From a bacterium (GTDB taxonomy: Bacteria; Bacillota_I; Bacilli_A; RF39; UBA660): a DNA stretch of 11,922 nt. Shown piece after piece: positions 11,729 to 11,922 of this stretch. Position 1 is the stretch's first letter, and every line of letters starts with the position of its first letter. The DNA is taken from the NCBI GenBank assembly GCA_019421005.1, contig JAHZGA010000027.1, forward strand, positions 1-11,922, written 5' to 3'. The position numbers were made by a program, and so were the translations under genes. Under the pieces are notes generated by a model that saw only the letters and a program-made list of their open reading frames with translations, did not search any database and had not been told where the DNA came from.

Positions 11729-11922
11729 ATGAATAAGAAAGTAATTATAATAATATTAAGTGTAATGATATTAGGGTTATCAATAGGATATGCAGCCTTA
11801 AGTAGTAGTTTAAATATTACAGGTTCAGCAAGATTAGGAGCAACAGCAGATAGTTGGAATATTAATTTTAAAAATGCAAGGTGTACAGGATATAACTATG
11901 CAGAAGCAGGAGATATTGAAAT
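11729..11922 (+). CDS. Exported/surface protein, N-terminal part, cut by window end
   Basis: Start of a gene that leaves the window after about 64 codons. The first 24 residues form a signal sequence: MNKK, an Ile/Leu/Val-rich core, then LSIGYAALSSSLNITGSA. This opening (GYAALSSSL-ITG) is common in exported proteins of low-GC Firmicutes, including TasA/camelysin-like proteins that are often processed by SipW-type signal peptidases. The mature part begins with WNINFKNARCTGYNY, suggesting a beta-rich surface domain. ATG 11729 has GAGAGG about 11 bases upstream. It follows the G-tract unit and its terminator. The exact family cannot be settled from this fragment. Confidence 0.7.
   Translation, partial: MNKKVIIIILSVMILGLSIGYAALSSSLNITGSARLGATADSWNINFKNARCTGYNYAEAGDIE

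Overview
The window is AT-rich DNA from a low-GC Gram-positive endospore former. It carries a sporulation sigma factor, a spoVAC-spoVAD-spoVAE operon, Bacillota-type ribosome binding sites and hairpin/T-run terminators. TGA is used repeatedly as a stop in ATGA stop/start overlaps, so the code is standard and this is not a mollicute that reads TGA as Trp. An uncultured gut Bacillota (Erysipelotrichia/RF39-like or clostridial) would fit, but the species cannot be named from sequence alone.

Layout. (1) 60-2584: a SigF/SigG-type sigma factor, a terminator, then the spoVA core operon for moving Ca-dipicolinate into spores. The operon has its own SigF/SigG-like promoter, so the two units probably form a regulatory pair. 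(2) 2656-3890: a YgjV-like membrane protein that appears to start at ATC, then a Tic20/DUF4870-like membrane protein overlapping a small lipoprotein. (3) 3891-4126: a frameshifted scrap of a BRO-N phage-antirepressor-like gene. (4) 4091-7982: an apparent accessory island bounded by a 27-bp exact direct repeat. It holds a 73-aa charged protein, a 151-aa unknown, a zinc-peptidase-like protein (HEFRH), a convergent unknown on the minus strand, and a decayed IS1202/ISNCY-type insertion sequence (6688-7956) that still has 23-bp terminal inverted repeats. The repeat abuts the right IS end, and its length equals the target duplication I recall for IS1202. (5) 8029-11433: a tightly overlapping four-gene operon encoding a YitT-family membrane protein, a cysteine desulfurase, a small CPAC thioredoxin-fold protein, and a fused CPHC-thioredoxin/CcdA membrane protein. 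This looks like a sulfur and thiol-redox module. (6) 11434-11922: a short independent transcription unit with a 22-codon reading frame ending in a run of nine G, several hairpins and a terminator. After it comes the start of a surface/exported protein gene that runs off the window.

Two cross-cutting signals stand out. Several promoters place the -10 box only 6-7 nt before a GGTGAT Shine-Dalgarno that is itself 3-4 nt before ATG. The predicted mRNAs therefore start almost at the ribosome binding site. The G9 tract is exceptional for this base composition and sits where a one-base length change would switch the reading frame.
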